DNA of 64,000 nt from Cordylochernes scorpioides (lineage: Eukaryota; Arthropoda; Arachnida; Pseudoscorpiones; Chernetidae). The stretch covers positions 10,751,425 to 10,815,424 of the forward strand of contig CP092869.1 of assembly GCA_030710605.1 (NCBI GenBank). The letters are read 5' to 3'. Position numbers and translations under genes: made by a program. Each line of letters opens with the position of its first letter. The first letter of the stretch is position 1. The notes under the pieces were generated by a model. That model saw only the letters and a program-made list of their open reading frames with translations, had not been told where the DNA came from and made no database searches. Shown here piece after piece: positions 11,115-21,748 of the stretch.

Positions 11115-11345
11115 GAACAATGTTTAACAATTTTGCCGCAAATGTTTCTTTTGAATGAAAAATCGTAATTTATTTTAAGGAGAAATAACGACTATTTCTA
11201 TCCTTAGGGATGAATTATGAGAGGATGAATTGTAAAGAGTAATGATAAACAGAAAAATAAAGTGTCCAGGGATGGGAAACGAACTCACAGTGTTCCGCTT
11301 ACCGGGCAGATGCCATGTCCACTAGGCTACCCTGGACATCGGATA
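11115..11345. repeat. Family T foldback carrying a tRNA-like core
   Basis: The left arm (from about 11115) has the AAGGAGAAATAACG block found in the 8578, 12805, 22690, 56640 and 57518 copies. The tRNA-like core is at 11264-11336. Confidence 0.6.
11264..11336 (-). tRNA. tRNA-like sequence, Thr(GGT)-type, probably pseudo
   Basis: Folds as a 73-nt tRNA: acceptor TCCAGGG/CCCTGGA, U8-A9, D arm GCC/GGC, anticodon loop CCGGTAA with GGT at the anticodon. The T-loop here is altered (GAGTTCGTTTCCC) and position 33 is C rather than T, so function is doubtful. It is part of a dispersed element. Confidence 0.45.
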
Positions 11346-11579
11346 AAACAGAAAGGAGAATTTTTTGAACCCCAAAGAGGTCTTGAGAAAGCAAAATGTT
11401 CATACTCTAGATAATAATTCAACACATTTATATTATTGAATACAAATATCAAGCTTCTAAGGAGAAGTTTCTTTTCATGAAAAGAAACTTGTATTTAATA
11501 CTGATACAAGGAGGATTATTTTTATGTGAGCAATAGTTACCCAGAATTATTTGAAAAATTAAAAATTAAAACAGGTAAA

Positions 11580-12080
11580 TAGTTTCTTTTTATTTATATT
11601 GCAAGCTTTCGAGCAATTATACTGCTCTTCAACGGGCGGATATTCTTTGTACAAACTCTAAATAAAATATATACACTGTAAAATTGAAAACTTTTTGTTA
11701 TTAGCATGTGCTCTCGCGGGCGTGCATCAGACTGTTTCCAGCTAAAGTGATAGATATTATACTGGGATTAAATATATTTACATTCTAATAATTATTAATA
11801 TTCAGATTATTTGTCAAGGATATTGTTATATTGGGTTGGGAGGTCAATTTTTCTATTAATGCTATTTATTTTTGATGATACCAGTGCTTCTAGAAATAAT
11901 CGTTGTTGCTTTCTTTCTATGTCTTGATAATGGGCTATTACTTGTTTGAGATTAAATGTGTGTCCAGTGGTGCTGGTGTGTTGATATATTAAGGATCTAT
12001 TGTCTTTATATCTTATGTTTCTCTCGTGTTCTTTTAGTCTGGTCTCTATTGTCCTACTAGTTTCTCCTACATTTTGTTAA
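11580..12080 (-). mobile_element. Penelope-like element 3' remnant
   Basis: Contains a GIY-YIG endonuclease C-terminus (separate entry), followed on the minus strand by CCCGTTGAAGAGCAGT and GCTCGAAAGCTTGC, a typical Penelope-like 3' region. The reverse transcriptase part is missing. Confidence 0.75.
11807..12073 (-). pseudogene. Penelope-like GIY-YIG endonuclease fragment
   Basis: The minus strand reads NVGETSRTIETRLKEHERN, then about 70 more residues to a stop (TAA at 11807-11809). The [Y/N]VGET-S-R...R..EH block is the second half of the GIY-YIG nuclease core that Penelope-like elements fuse to their reverse transcriptase. The frame stays open over 88 residues but lacks the GIY half and all of the RT. 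Confidence 0.8.
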
Positions 12081-12171
12081 ATATTATCACCTTATATTAT
12101 CACTACAAAAAAGACAAGTATTCCAAATGTTTAGTTAAAAATATTCAATTAACAAAATCTTTTGAATACAC

Positions 12172-12320
12172 ACACACACACACACAAAAACATTTATTAA
12201 GACACACAGGTCTTACAGAGGATTCTCCTTGGGGTTACAAGACGGAGAAACCTATGAAAGTGGGAAATATACAAAGGGGTAAAAATGGAGAAAGATTATA
12301 TACACATGGTAAATATATAC
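12172..12320 (-). repeat. LINE 3' end, minus orientation
   Basis: ACACAAAAACATTTATTAAGAC...GGATTCTCC reads on the minus strand as a 3' UTR ending in AATAAATG and a GT-rich tail. It is similar to the ends at 36704-36775 and 35924-36062. Confidence 0.45.
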
Positions 12321-12804
12321 AGATTATTATTTGAATAATCCTATGGAAAATAAGAATACGGATTTGTTAAATCTATTGAATACAAAACGTGATAATAATT
12401 TTACAAGTGATAATCTACAAGAATGGTAAGGGATAGTGACATAGCCAAATATTTATTTGATAAACTAACACACCACAGAGTATTTACAATAATTATTCAG
12501 TGAAAAAATTAAATTTGAAAATATTTTTTTTAATATAAACAATAATAAAGATAGAGAGAGAGAGATGTGCACAACCTTCAAAAATTGGTATTAAAACGTT
12601 TCGTGAGGTTTTCAAAAAAAAATTCAAAATATTAAATATTTTATATCAGAAAATAGTACAAAGTGAAATTGTGTTGATATAAGGCAGTTAAATTGATTTT
12701 TAAAAATACTTTGATGAACGCTGAATGTGCAACTTGAAGTTGTTTATATTGGGCAAACACCCTTCGTTGATAAACCTAGAATATTTAGCCAACAATCTCA
12801 ACGA

Positions 12805-13040
12805 TTATAAACGACATTTGAAGTTACACCGCGTGAGTTTCTTTTTAATGAAAATTCAAAATTTATTTCAAGGAGATATTTTGGATGAGGTATGAGAAGG
12901 TGAATTATGAAGAGTAATGATAAACGGAAAATAAAAGTGTCCAGGGATGGGAATCGAACCCACAATGTTCCGCTTACCGGGCAGATGCCATGTCCACTAG
13001 GCTACCCTGGACATATTTTAGTTCAAATTTACAATTGGAG
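12805..13040. repeat. Family T foldback with tRNA-like core
   Basis: The left arm ACGACATTTGAAGTTACACC...GGAGATATT and the tRNA-like core at 12939-13011 are present. The right arm is truncated. Confidence 0.6.
12939..13011 (-). tRNA. tRNA-like sequence, Thr(GGT)-type
   Basis: A complete 73-nt cloverleaf can be drawn: 7 bp acceptor (TCCAGGG/CCCTGGA), D arm with AGTGG, anticodon stem TCTGC/GCGGA, loop CCGGTAA, T arm GTGGG-TTCGATT. Both internal promoter boxes look usable. C33 is unusual. It is embedded in a multicopy foldback. Confidence 0.5.
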
Positions 13041-13159
13041 AAATCACATATCATTTCTATAAGGTTATCCCAAAAATTCGTGTTTTCTTAAAACGTTTTT
13101 TTTTTTCTTATTACATGGCGAATACTCTTATTACGGCGAATACATAATTCAATTACTTT

Positions 13160-13345
13160 ATCAAAATACGAAACTATTTTGGACGCGTATGTTTCTTTTT
13201 AAAATAAAACAATTTTTACTGCCCTTACTGCAATGGAAAATTTAATGGGAGGGCCTGGCTCATCAGTGGTGAACCCTCCCAGCGGTTTCGCCAGTTCAAT
13301 CTACCATTCCGCGGGTATATTGCATTTTTGGAACTTCCTTTTATA
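13160..13345. repeat. MITE family E/F fragment
   Basis: Shares TTTACTGCAATGGAAAATTTAATGGGAGGGCC and CCCTCCCAGCGGTTTCGCC blocks with 44641-44875 and 5215-5345. Confidence 0.55.
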
Positions 13346-13897
13346 GTGATACTGATGTTAGACTCTTGGAATGGGTATATATATATATTTACCAATTATT
13401 TTATATATTTTTATCTATTTATTCATATATTTATCATTATTTAATATTATTCATTCACATTTATTCAATTTTGTATATAACCCATTATAATATTATATCA
13501 ATTAAGAAACTCATCTTCTAATCTTTCTTAATTGATTTACTTTACTAGAAGAGTCTTTACCTTTAATAATATTATATGAAGATTGAAATAAAGTAGCTTC
13601 AATCTCTCTCTCTCTCTCAAATCATGATAAATGCTATAATTAAATCGAAGTTGAAAATAAATCACAGAATTTATCTCTCCCTCTATGTCTCTTTCAATAT
13701 GTAAATAGAACTTCCACTAAAAGCTTACTACTAATAGCCATATGATGCAAAAATATATATATAAAATGTAATCCGCTTACAATGATCAACTCAATCTACC
13801 CAACATGCCTATACAGAAAATAAACTAAGAAGGATTTTCGTAAAGATAGAGGCTGCCTGGCCGGCATTCATAGTTCTTTAAATTAAAGATACTTCTG
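13346..13897. other. AT-rich intergenic sequence up to the gap
   Basis: Low-complexity TA and CT runs. No coding signal. 13838-13873 repeats 9560-9595. Confidence 0.5.
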
Positions 13898-13997
13898 NNN
13901 NNNNNNNNNNNNNNNNNNNNNNNNNNNNNNNNNNNNNNNNNNNNNNNNNNNNNNNNNNNNNNNNNNNNNNNNNNNNNNNNNNNNNNNNNNNNNNNNN
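13898..13997. other. Assembly gap, 100 N
   Basis: Exactly 100 N, the usual placeholder for a gap of unknown size. The order and orientation of the two sides are not guaranteed. Confidence 0.99.
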
Positions 13998-14400
13998 CAA
14001 GCTCACAAACAAAAGGGAGAACCTTATCTAACACGATCACTTGCGTCATATATACCTGCTGCCGCTACACAATTCTACGACTGTTTAATTTAGTTAGAAT
14101 ATTTATGTTTATATAAAGGTTTCATATATTTTTCTATGATTGTGTAAATATTCATTTAATTTATCATCATCACCTTTTTTGTTTACAAAAATGTTATAGG
14201 AAAAATAAAGTAATGTAATTGAACGAAGTGGTTGCCCTCATGTTTACTGATCCAATGTTTTAATAATCTAAGGTTTGTGTTGTAAGAAAAATTATACAAC
14301 GACCTAAAATGTTTCTATTATGAATTCTTTAGTATCCTACACACTATTTACATAATAAAACTTGTTTACACATACCAACTATTGTTGATGCTAAAGTATC
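13998..14400. other. Intergenic, nothing recognised
   Basis: AT-rich. From about 14330 the first unit of a degenerate ~60 bp repeat (GTATCCTACACAGTTTACAT) appears. Confidence 0.45.
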
Positions 14401-14650
14401 TGAAGAAAGAAAATGATTATTCTTTGAGTGTGAAAGCTTGTAAAAAATAGGAACTTACCCTCTATCATTGATTTGTTTATTTTCTTTGTGTTATTTTTGC
14501 ATAAGTTTAATCTTGTTAGAACGATGTTGTAGATAATTTTGTTGCCTTAAATACGAGGTAATCGTTTCTCTCTATTTCTAAAAATGTTTCAAGTTTAGCA
14601 AATTAATTTTACAAATCTGAGAGTTGTCTTCAAAAACGATCCAACATTAT
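14400..14650 (-). repeat. Copy of the 1-1136 segment
   Basis: The reverse complement aligns with 1-96 plus 985-1136 and lacks the LINE, so it preserves the empty insertion site. The former open frame has stops here. Confidence 0.55.
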
Positions 14651-14693
14651 CCTACACAGTTTACATAATAAAACTTGATTCCTAACCAACTAT

Positions 14694-15240
14694 TCCATGA
14701 AAGCAATGGTCGCCTCTCCCGTCAAAATAAACGTCAGAATCTGACGCCATCTATTGACCGTCGCCGCAACTAGCGGCATCGGGTCGGTGACAAAGCCACA
14801 ACACCAACTTTGGCAAACTGAATAGCGTCCACCTAGATGGCGTCAGATTCTGACGTTTATTTTGACGGGAGAGGCGACCATTGCTTCCATGGATTAATTT
14901 CTTCCCGGCAAATTTTCCATCTATGTTTTGCCAATAGATTTGGCCCAGCCACATTGCTAGCAAAACACCTCTTTGGTAGATTGTGAGGATTCCATTAGAT
15001 CCCGTGTGGATCTCATGGAATAAAGTCCGCCCTAGACTGACGAGGGCCAATAGCCCGAAACCGTGGTCTCTAGGTGGACGCTTATCAGTTTGCCAAAGTT
15101 GGTGTTGTGACTTTGTCACCGACCCGATGCCGCTAGTTGCGGCGACGGTCAATAGATGGCGTCAGATTCTGACGTTTATTTTGACGGGAGAGGCGACCAT
15201 TGCTTCCATGGATTAATTTCCTCCCGGCAAATTTTCCATC
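14694..15240. mobile_element. Long-inverted-repeat MITE (family G)
   Basis: Contains repeated and inverted blocks of GTCAAAATAAACGTCAGAAT and GGTCGCCTCTCCCG, GAATCTGACGCCATC, and a core including CCTAGACTGACGAGGGCC. Relatives are at 20590-20745, 29570-29885 and 49558-49685. Open frames here are artefacts of the inverted repeats. Confidence 0.7.
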
Positions 15241-15415
15241 TAACCAACTATTGTTATGTGTTCTAGAGTATCCTACACAGTTTTGGTAATCAAACTTGAT
15301 TTGATATACCAACTTTTTACAAAATAAAAACTTGATTGCATACACCTATTGTTGGGAATGCTAGGTGTATCCTACACATTTTGCCTAATAAAACTTGATT
15401 CCAGACACTATTCTC

Positions 15416-16116
15416 TCAATAACTTTATTAAGACCATTACTCTCATACATTAATTATCTTAGAGATACAACAAAGAGGGGTGAAAGGTAAGGAAAGAAAT
15501 TAGAATGAAATGGTTTTATATGGTAAATATATTCGACTATACGATTTGAAATACTTTAAAGCAAATTTATATAGTTACTATAGACAAATTACCTGGAAAA
15601 TGACCGAGTTTTGACAGATTGAATTTTAACCTGAGCACATATACATAGAATAAATCAGTAAAAAGTATTTTAGCCAATTCTGGAGTAATTTAAAATCAAC
15701 GATTAGTCGATATTAATTCCGACAGATGGCGCAATTCATCAGCAATATTTAGTTTCACGATCAAGAGATTACATTTTCTGAACATTTATCAAATTATTAC
15801 AGTACAATTTCACTTTTGTGATATTTACACGAATGGTATGAACCGAATGGTTTTAGACAGCTACAACCTGTGATCAAATCCCGTCATTGTGCCTTTTTTT
15901 TTAAGAGTTGGTGGACAAGTGGGTAACACTGTCGATTCCCGACAGTCATGAACTGGGATTGAATCCCGTGTTAACATTTTGTTTAATATGTGAATACACT
16001 CATATATTATTCATTGTTGTAAATATCATAAACTAGGTTGCTCTTGCAGAGCGGTACTCAATAAAGTGATTTTGGAACCAAAAAATAAAATTGCGCTATT
16101 TTTCACACATATAAAA
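15416..16116. other. Intergenic with a weak tRNA-like remnant
   Basis: 15897-15975 contains GTGGACAAGTGGGTAACA and GGGATTGAATCCC, loosely like pol III boxes, but no proper cloverleaf forms. 15640-15800 is an old repeat also seen at 22255-22340. No coding signal. Confidence 0.3.
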
Positions 16117-16305
16117 TAATATTAAAAATGGCATATCCTGACCAGGAGCACATGTGCTTTACAGAAGGCAGAGCGCCATCTGGTGGAACAGAAATCAACT
16201 AAACATTGATTTAGCCTGTTCCCTGATATTTGGCCAACCCAATTTCTTGATAAATTAAGAAAAACCATCCACGAACGCGTTTCGCGCTTTTGGCGCTCGT
16301 CAGCG
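16117..16305 (-). repeat. Family H repeat
   Basis: Begins TAATATTAAAAATGGCATATCC and runs to the CGAACGCGTTTCGCGC block. It is the inverted counterpart of 17343-17515. Further copies lie at 20762-20915, 22228-22405, 51925-52080 and 62270-62415. Confidence 0.65.
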
Positions 16306-16693
16306 TGGAGTAGGCTGAACCATTGCGACCAAAAAAATATTTTTTTTATCCCAATGGCTTCCCGAAAAACCAAGAAATGGGTATTTAAGGCCAAACTTGC
16401 GTAAATACGCTTAACACATTAAAAAACGATAAAAATATAAAATAATGTTAATTTAAGAATTGGTCAAAAGGCACCAGTGTTGAACGCGAACCCAAATCAA
16501 GTTGGTTATGGAATTTTACTTTACTTGGAGTTTTCTTTATTTCTTTACTGGCAGATATGCAAAACTATTAAAGAATGAGGTGTTGAATCATGAAAGTAAA
16601 TGTGTGAATTTAATTATAAAATTTTATATAAAATGAATATTTTTGAAGATTAGAGATTCTGGATCACGATGATAATGCTCCACTTTATGATAT

Positions 16694-16975
16694 TGTAGCG
16701 TATAAATTAAGTCTTGGATTATGTAAAAGTATTTATTGATGGCTTCAGACTAGTCGTCAATTATTAACAAGTCAACAAAACTATCTACAGCTAGAGAATC
16801 TTGAGCAAGCAAGCAAAGAAATATTTTGATCATTATTTTACATAAACAGATTAATATATATTTATATAATCTGTTGAATATTTTCATTGAATAATTTAAT
16901 TAAATTGAACCTGTTTCCAAATATTTTCATTGAATAATTAAATTAAATTAAATAATAAATTATTTCTTCGCCACA
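16694..16975. mobile_element. Putative solo LTR (282 bp), ATAT duplication
   Basis: Starts TGTAGCGTATAAATT, ends TCTTCGCCACA, flanked by ATAT (16690-16693, 16976-16979). A sister copy with the same ends and duplication is at 38953-39194. 4 bp duplications fit Gypsy-type integrases. Confidence 0.7.
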
Positions 16976-17236
16976 ATATAATCCCACCATACTATTTAAA
17001 TGATCATCTATTGAAGTTAATAACCCATTGTCAATGTTGCTATAGCGATAAACAATTGAATGCATTGATTAGATAAAGTTGGAAGTTATCACAATAATAT
17101 TACGATTATATAATTTAATCTTAAAATGGTGTAGATTCACATTAATCTTTTATTTTTATTTATACCATCCTTTCAGCAAGTCACTGTCGCTATTTTCATG
17201 GTATAAACCGGGGGTCGGTGGAAGGACGGTTTAGAC

Positions 17237-17654
17237 CAGAGGTCGGCAAACTGCAGCTCGCGAGCCACATGCGGCTCTTTGGATGTGAAGCTCTTTATAT
17301 ATATATATATATAGTTCCATACTTCATGTATAACATAGTTCCAAGCGCGAAACGCGTTCGTGGATGGCTTTTCTTGATTTATCAAGAAATTGGGTTGGCC
17401 AAATACCAGGGAACAGGCTAAATCAATGTTTAGTTGATTTATGTTCCACCAGATGGCGCTCTGCCTTCTGTAAAGCACATGTGCTCCTGGTCAGGATATG
17501 CCATTTTTAATATTAATATAGTTCCATACGTAAATATTATTTATGTGAGTACTGTTTATTGTCGGCAAGAAAAAAATTTGAGGTTTTTAAAAACTTTGAA
17601 ATTTTGTAAATTTCAATTTTTGGCTCTTGAGACTCAAAAGTTTGCCAACCCCTG
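17237..17654. mobile_element. hAT-like MITE with a nested insertion
   Basis: Termini CAGAGGTCGGCAAACT and AGTTTGCCAACCCCTG are hAT-type inverted ends. A shorter relative without the insertion is at 31325-31520. The 8 bp flanks are inverted rather than direct copies of each other, so the target duplication is not clean. Confidence 0.7.
17323..17515 (+). mobile_element. Family H insertion inside the hAT MITE
   Basis: Flanked by a 14 bp direct repeat ATATAGTTCCATAC (17309-17322, 17516-17529). The 31.4 kb hAT copy carries this site once. It ends exactly at GCCATTTTTAATATTA, the same end as at 16117. Confidence 0.75.
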
Positions 17655-17756
17655 ATCTAAACCGTTGGGTTTCGACCTCTACAACCCGGGATCGAATCCT
17701 GCATTGGGGACTTTTTTCTTATTTAAAAAATAAATGCTCCAATGGGGCCCCCGATT

Positions 17757-17890
17757 CTTTCAAAAGTCCAACCCCACCAACGAGTGCAAGTAATCAAACA
17801 GGGCTCTAGCATATTTGTAAGTTCAAAAGTCGAACTGCTTTTCACATGTGTATAATTATGTTATACTTACAGTAAAAGAAGTCGCCAACT
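17757..17890 (+). repeat. Old three-copy module with splice-like sites
   Basis: AAAGTCCAACCCCACCAACG followed by GTAAGT, then TATACTTACAGTAAAA. Related copies lie at 39305-39440 and 45745-45825 on the minus strand. Similarity covers both the exon-like and intron-like parts, so a dispersed repeat is likelier than an exon. Confidence 0.35.
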
Positions 17891-18236
17891 TCTACCCACC
17901 ATGATTATCATGGCCTGTACCACGTGTGTTGTTTCTTATTCCATTATTCCCTCCCTGTACCACGTTTACTAGTGTTAATAAAAAAAATGATATAAACTGA
18001 CAACTGTTGTCGATGTGCTCAGGTTGGATTATTGACACCACGTTAAACGCAATATTAAAACATCAATAGCAACACAATGAGAATGCTTACTTTGAAAACG
18101 GCTTTAGTGGGTCACCGAGGCATCGGTGTATAAAATGTTCGTGAGTTTCTCATTTCGAGTTCATATATAATCCCAAACAACAAAAGTTATTCATTTCTGA
18201 GGTTCAAGCATTCAACAGAAACCAATATGGTTGAAA
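17891..18236. other. Intergenic, nothing recognised
   Basis: No coding or element signal was found here. Confidence 0.45.
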
Positions 18237-18500
18237 AACATTTAAAATTACAAAATATTTCCTCACAATGAGTTTCTTTTTATTACAAAACGCTAGCTTT
18301 CAAGCGATAATTGCTCTTCAACGGGCTTAAAAAACATCGACTATATCTTACAAGAAATATATACAAATATAATTTCTTGTAAGATATAGTAGATATTTTT
18401 TAAGCCCGTTGAAGAGCGATTATCACTTGAACTCTAGCAATTTAAAATAAAAAGATACTCATTGTGAGAAAATATTTTGTAATTTTAAATGTTTTTCACA
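18237..18500. repeat. Near-perfect palindrome with Penelope-like ends
   Basis: Arms of ~125 bp meet near 18365. Each includes CCCGTTGAAGAGC and the (AA)GCTAGC-type end seen at the Penelope-like remnant at 11.6 kb. It looks like two 3' ends joined tail to tail. Confidence 0.65.
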
Positions 18501-18621
18501 ATTCTATCATGAATAGAAATATATGTAAATATTTACATCGAGCAATATGATTTTGGAAAAATAATTCATATAAGCCCAGTTAGGCGTAATTTAAACATAA
18601 CCATGCCATGTATATATTAAA

Positions 18622-18800
18622 TAACGAAACTTCGAAACTATTATAGACTCGTATATATGATTCTTTCAAATATTAAACAATTTTCTACTGCCCTTATTAG
18701 GGGGCAGTATTAAGGACAGTAAAACATTATTTAATTTTTAAAATAATCATACGCGTTTATAATAGTTTCGAATTCTCATTACACATGGCGCGCTAATTTA
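18622..18800. repeat. MITE family E, foldback
   Basis: Inverted arms with CGAAACTATTATAGACTCG and its complement around a GGGGCAGTATTAAGGACAG core. Confidence 0.6.
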
Positions 18801-18826
18801 TCATGAAAAAATTAAACTATTTAATA

Positions 18827-19203
18827 CTGCGCCAATTTATAATTGTTACGAATAGTATTTGAAAATCAAAATAATATAATTTTGAATATCGTTGTGAAAA
18901 TTTACATTTTTATTTTTATATTTTAAAAACACACAAAGTTTGGAGCGGGACGTTTCACAAGAGTGACATCCACGTCGCTAATTTATAATTGTAACGAATG
19001 GTATTTGAAAATCAAAATAATATAATTTTGAAATTTCGTTGTGAAAATTTACATTTTTATTTTTATATTTTAAAAACACACAAAATTTGGAGCGGGACGT
19101 TTCACAATAGTGACATCCACGAAGCCAATTTATAATTGTAACGAATAATATTTGAATTAAAACATTTAATCGGGTAAAACCCAGGCGTTGCCTGGGTCAT
19201 TCG
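18827..19203 (+). mobile_element. Helitron-like element with internal tandem repeat
   Basis: Two ~156 bp tandem units (AATTTATAATTGTAACGAAT ... GTTTGGAGCGGGACG ... TGACATCCACG), then the 3' hairpin AAACCCAGGCGTTGCCTGGG and CTAA. The same end, as CTAG, is at 25530-25660 and, inverted, 58145-58250. Confidence 0.65.
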
Positions 19204-19234
19204 GCTAATGTATCATTAAAAAAAATGAAACTAT

Positions 19235-19435
19235 TTAACACTTTTTATTCAACTGAAACATTCTTGTACTGATCTTAGTGCGATGGAAAATGGTGTTAAC
19301 TAGTTTCGTTTTATATGGGTATCGTGTCATAGCAGAACTACTGACATCAAGATCTGACTCAAGGTCTGTGAGCCAGACCTGGCAGAAATATTTGCCATAG
19401 AAATCTCTCAGTTCGATTATTTTTGGAATTTTCAT
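19235..19435 (-). other. Unidentified coding-looking stretch
   Basis: The minus strand reads IELRDFYGKYFCQVWLTDLE and onward for 66 codons. Composition is protein-like and no repeat copy was noticed, but splice sites are unclear and no family is recognised. Confidence 0.2.
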
Positions 19436-19549
19436 ACTTCTTTGTAGAATATCATCATCAACCTATACAGTCCTATATCATTGAAATATATTTCCAACTT
19501 TACATACTTCTTTGTAATAAATGAAATAAAAAAAAGTACCAATGTTTCT

Positions 19550-19800
19550 TTTAAACATAAAACAAAATTCAACTGTCCTTACTGAGATGAAAAAATATTG
19601 GGTGGCCTTGGTTCATTATTGGTGAATCCTCCCAGCGGTTTCGCTGATTTTTAATCCACCAGACCGCTTCTTTAGAGTTTTAATACTGTATTGGATCATT
19701 CTACTTTTATATGCAACACTGAAGGATGGAATCTTAGAAATGGTATTTAAGCAAACTATGGACAGAGGCTTTTAGTACAGTAGAATTGTATATAAACACA
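19550..19800. repeat. MITE family F
   Basis: Carries CCCAGCGGTTTCGC...CCACCAGACCGCTTC...TGTATTGGATCATTCTAC and a CAGTAGAATT end. Relatives are at 7720-8310 (interrupted), 51600-51870 and 62500-62760. Confidence 0.6.
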
Positions 19801-20400
19801 TAATTGTCAAAATTGTAAATTAAATTCACTGTGCAATAGATTGATAAAGAGGGAGCAATCTCTCGAAATATTTAGAGAAAAAAATTGTTTTTTTTTACAG
19901 ATTCAGGTACGTTCTTTTACATATATCTTTATTTTGACCATCGGGCTTATACAGATTCACCGCAGAAAAGAGGCATAGATGGAGAGTAGAATTATATTAA
20001 AATATTCGCATTGAGAGCAATGCTCTTCCGCAAAAAAAAAAAAGGTACAAGGTCAGTTTACACACAGTTTTGTTTGTAAAAGAAACATTCATGATTTGCA
20101 TTGAAGTTCAGATTTACTTAGCAGATAGGACTTACAGTGAAGTCCATGTTTACTAAGCCGGGATCAGATATTAATGATATCATCTAACTGGCGTTATCTG
20201 ACACCAGCATCTCATATTAGTCAAAGTTGATCAGTTTCTCCATGACCTATTCTGTCATATTTCTTTCAGAATCCTTCACGATAATTTATCTTTAAAAGCT
20301 ATAATCAAAAGAAGATCAAAATCATGAGTGGAAAAGTCTCTTGTAGGTTTTTTATTTATTCGAGCTTTTTACGAGTTTTCCCTAGCATTTCTCCCCTTCA
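19801..20400. other. Intergenic, nothing recognised
   Basis: No open frame or repeat boundary could be supported. Confidence 0.45.
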
Positions 20401-20589
20401 ACAGGAATGTTGTTGTTGTTGTGTCCAATGAAGAGCCTCAGATGTCTCCATACATCTCTATCACAGCAGTCACAATACCCTCTATCTTGGGTGTGTAAAG
20501 CTGCTGCTCTGGGTCCATGTCAATTTTCTGAAAGGCTGGGTTCAACAGAAATAAAAATAATATATGAGATAATAAATTGTTATATATAT

Positions 20590-20745
20590 ATAGATGGAAA
20601 AATTTCCGGGAGGAAATTGATCCATAGAAGCATAGGGCGCTTCTCCCGTCAAAATAAACGTCAGTTTGCGGGGACGGTCAATAAATGGCGTCAGTTTTTG
20701 ACGTTTATTTTGACGGGAGAAGCGCCCTGTGCTTCTATATATATA
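20590..20745. mobile_element. Short MITE, family G
   Basis: Inverted arms AGAAGCATAGGGCGCTTCTC / GAGAAGCGCCCTGTGCTTCT with GTCAAAATAAACGTCA inside. Confidence 0.7.
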
Positions 20746-20761
20746 TATATATACTAAAAAT

Positions 20762-20915
20762 AAAGAAGGCATTTCCTGACCACGAGCACATGTGCTTTTT
20801 AGATGGCAGAAAGCCATCTAGTGGAGCAAAAATAAACTAAACGTTTATTTAACTTGCTCCGTGATATTTGGCCAACCCAATTTCTTGATAAATCAAGAAA
20901 ATTCATCCACGATTT
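20762..20915 (-). repeat. Family H repeat
   Basis: GGCATTTCCTGACCACGAGC to GGCCAACCCAATTTCTTG. A diverged copy. Confidence 0.55.
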
Positions 20916-20939
20916 ATTATTTTTTATTGTTTTTTTCAT

Positions 20940-21397
20940 ATATATATGTAGATATTTCATCTCCTTTTAATATGTGAATTAATCCTCAGACTGATGAAGA
21001 GCGTCACGACCGAAAGCTCACGTTACATGTGTAAATAAAGGAATTCTTCACCTTACGCTTATTATTCGTCTATAAATTTAACTGAGATTTCGATGAATTG
21101 AGACTTTCATTAGGAAATCTCAGGTTCTTATCATGTTTCACCGTTTCCTGTGTTGCAATTTGACGTCATTTTTTATTTTTGTTCATTTCCTTTACTTCAG
21201 TTGAGGAAACATCCGAGCTACTTGATCCGTTCTTGCATCAATTTGCATCTCTGGTCCGTTAAGTTCATCCTTTAATGAGGAAATCAGCTTGGCACTGATA
21301 GTACTTCATTTAATAGCCGATGTTGGTACGTGGCCACAGTAAAGTAATGGTAACGAATGAGCGGAAAGATTATAATGTAGACTGTCGCTTATACTTT
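20940..21397. other. Intergenic; possible Penelope-like tail
   Basis: 20993-21040 (GATGAAGAGCGTCACGACCG...GAAAGCTCACG) resembles a Penelope-like 3' end. The remainder is unrecognised. Confidence 0.3.
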
Positions 21398-21748
21398 TCT
21401 TCTTCTTCTTCCTTATTTCCACTCAATCATATTAGGGTATCAAGCTTGTAAAGCTTGAGACTTTGATGGTTGAGATTTGACAACCATCATGATTGGGTGA
21501 AGTAGAATGCGTCTGCCTTTGTCGTTAAGACTGGGAGCACTACACAGTGGCAGGCCGACTCAGCTCCAAAAGAAATGGCCTTCTTTGACATGAGGAACAG
21601 ACGCCATGTGCAGCTGCTCATCATGTATCCCTGGAGCCCTTACAGGGTACTATCAACCGGTTCAGCTGAGCCCAGGTTTTATAGTGAGCTTGTTACTGCT
21701 CCCCCTCCTCCTTTTTTATCCGGGCTTGGGACCGGCAAAGGCGGAGTT
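21398..21748 (-). repeat. Family A repeat, copy 4
   Basis: Near full length. The downstream text (CTCTTGATTCCTCAT) is shared with copy 5, so the two may have been copied with flank. Confidence 0.75.

Larger units (their letters stand above)
14330..15415. repeat. Degenerate ~60 bp tandem repeat split by a MITE
   Basis: Units of the type ACTATTGTTGATGCTAGAGTATCC...ATAATAAAACTTGATT occur at about 14335-14410, 14640-14695 and 15240-15415. The long-inverted-repeat MITE at 14694-15240 sits between units. Confidence 0.5.

Noticed and set aside
14751-15345. Overlapping ORFs of 70-133 codons on both strands
   Set aside because: Products of the GC-richer inverted repeats of a MITE. The same peptide text appears on both strands.
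15840-15975. Additional tRNA genes near 15.9 kb and 17.7 kb
   Set aside because: Only B-box-like strings (GGGATTGAATCCC, GGGATCGAATCCT) are present. No acceptor or anticodon arms pair.
16117-17515. Single 1.4 kb transposon with 173 bp inverted ends
   Set aside because: The right arm has its own 14 bp duplication inside a hAT MITE, so the two arms are independent family H insertions in opposite orientation.
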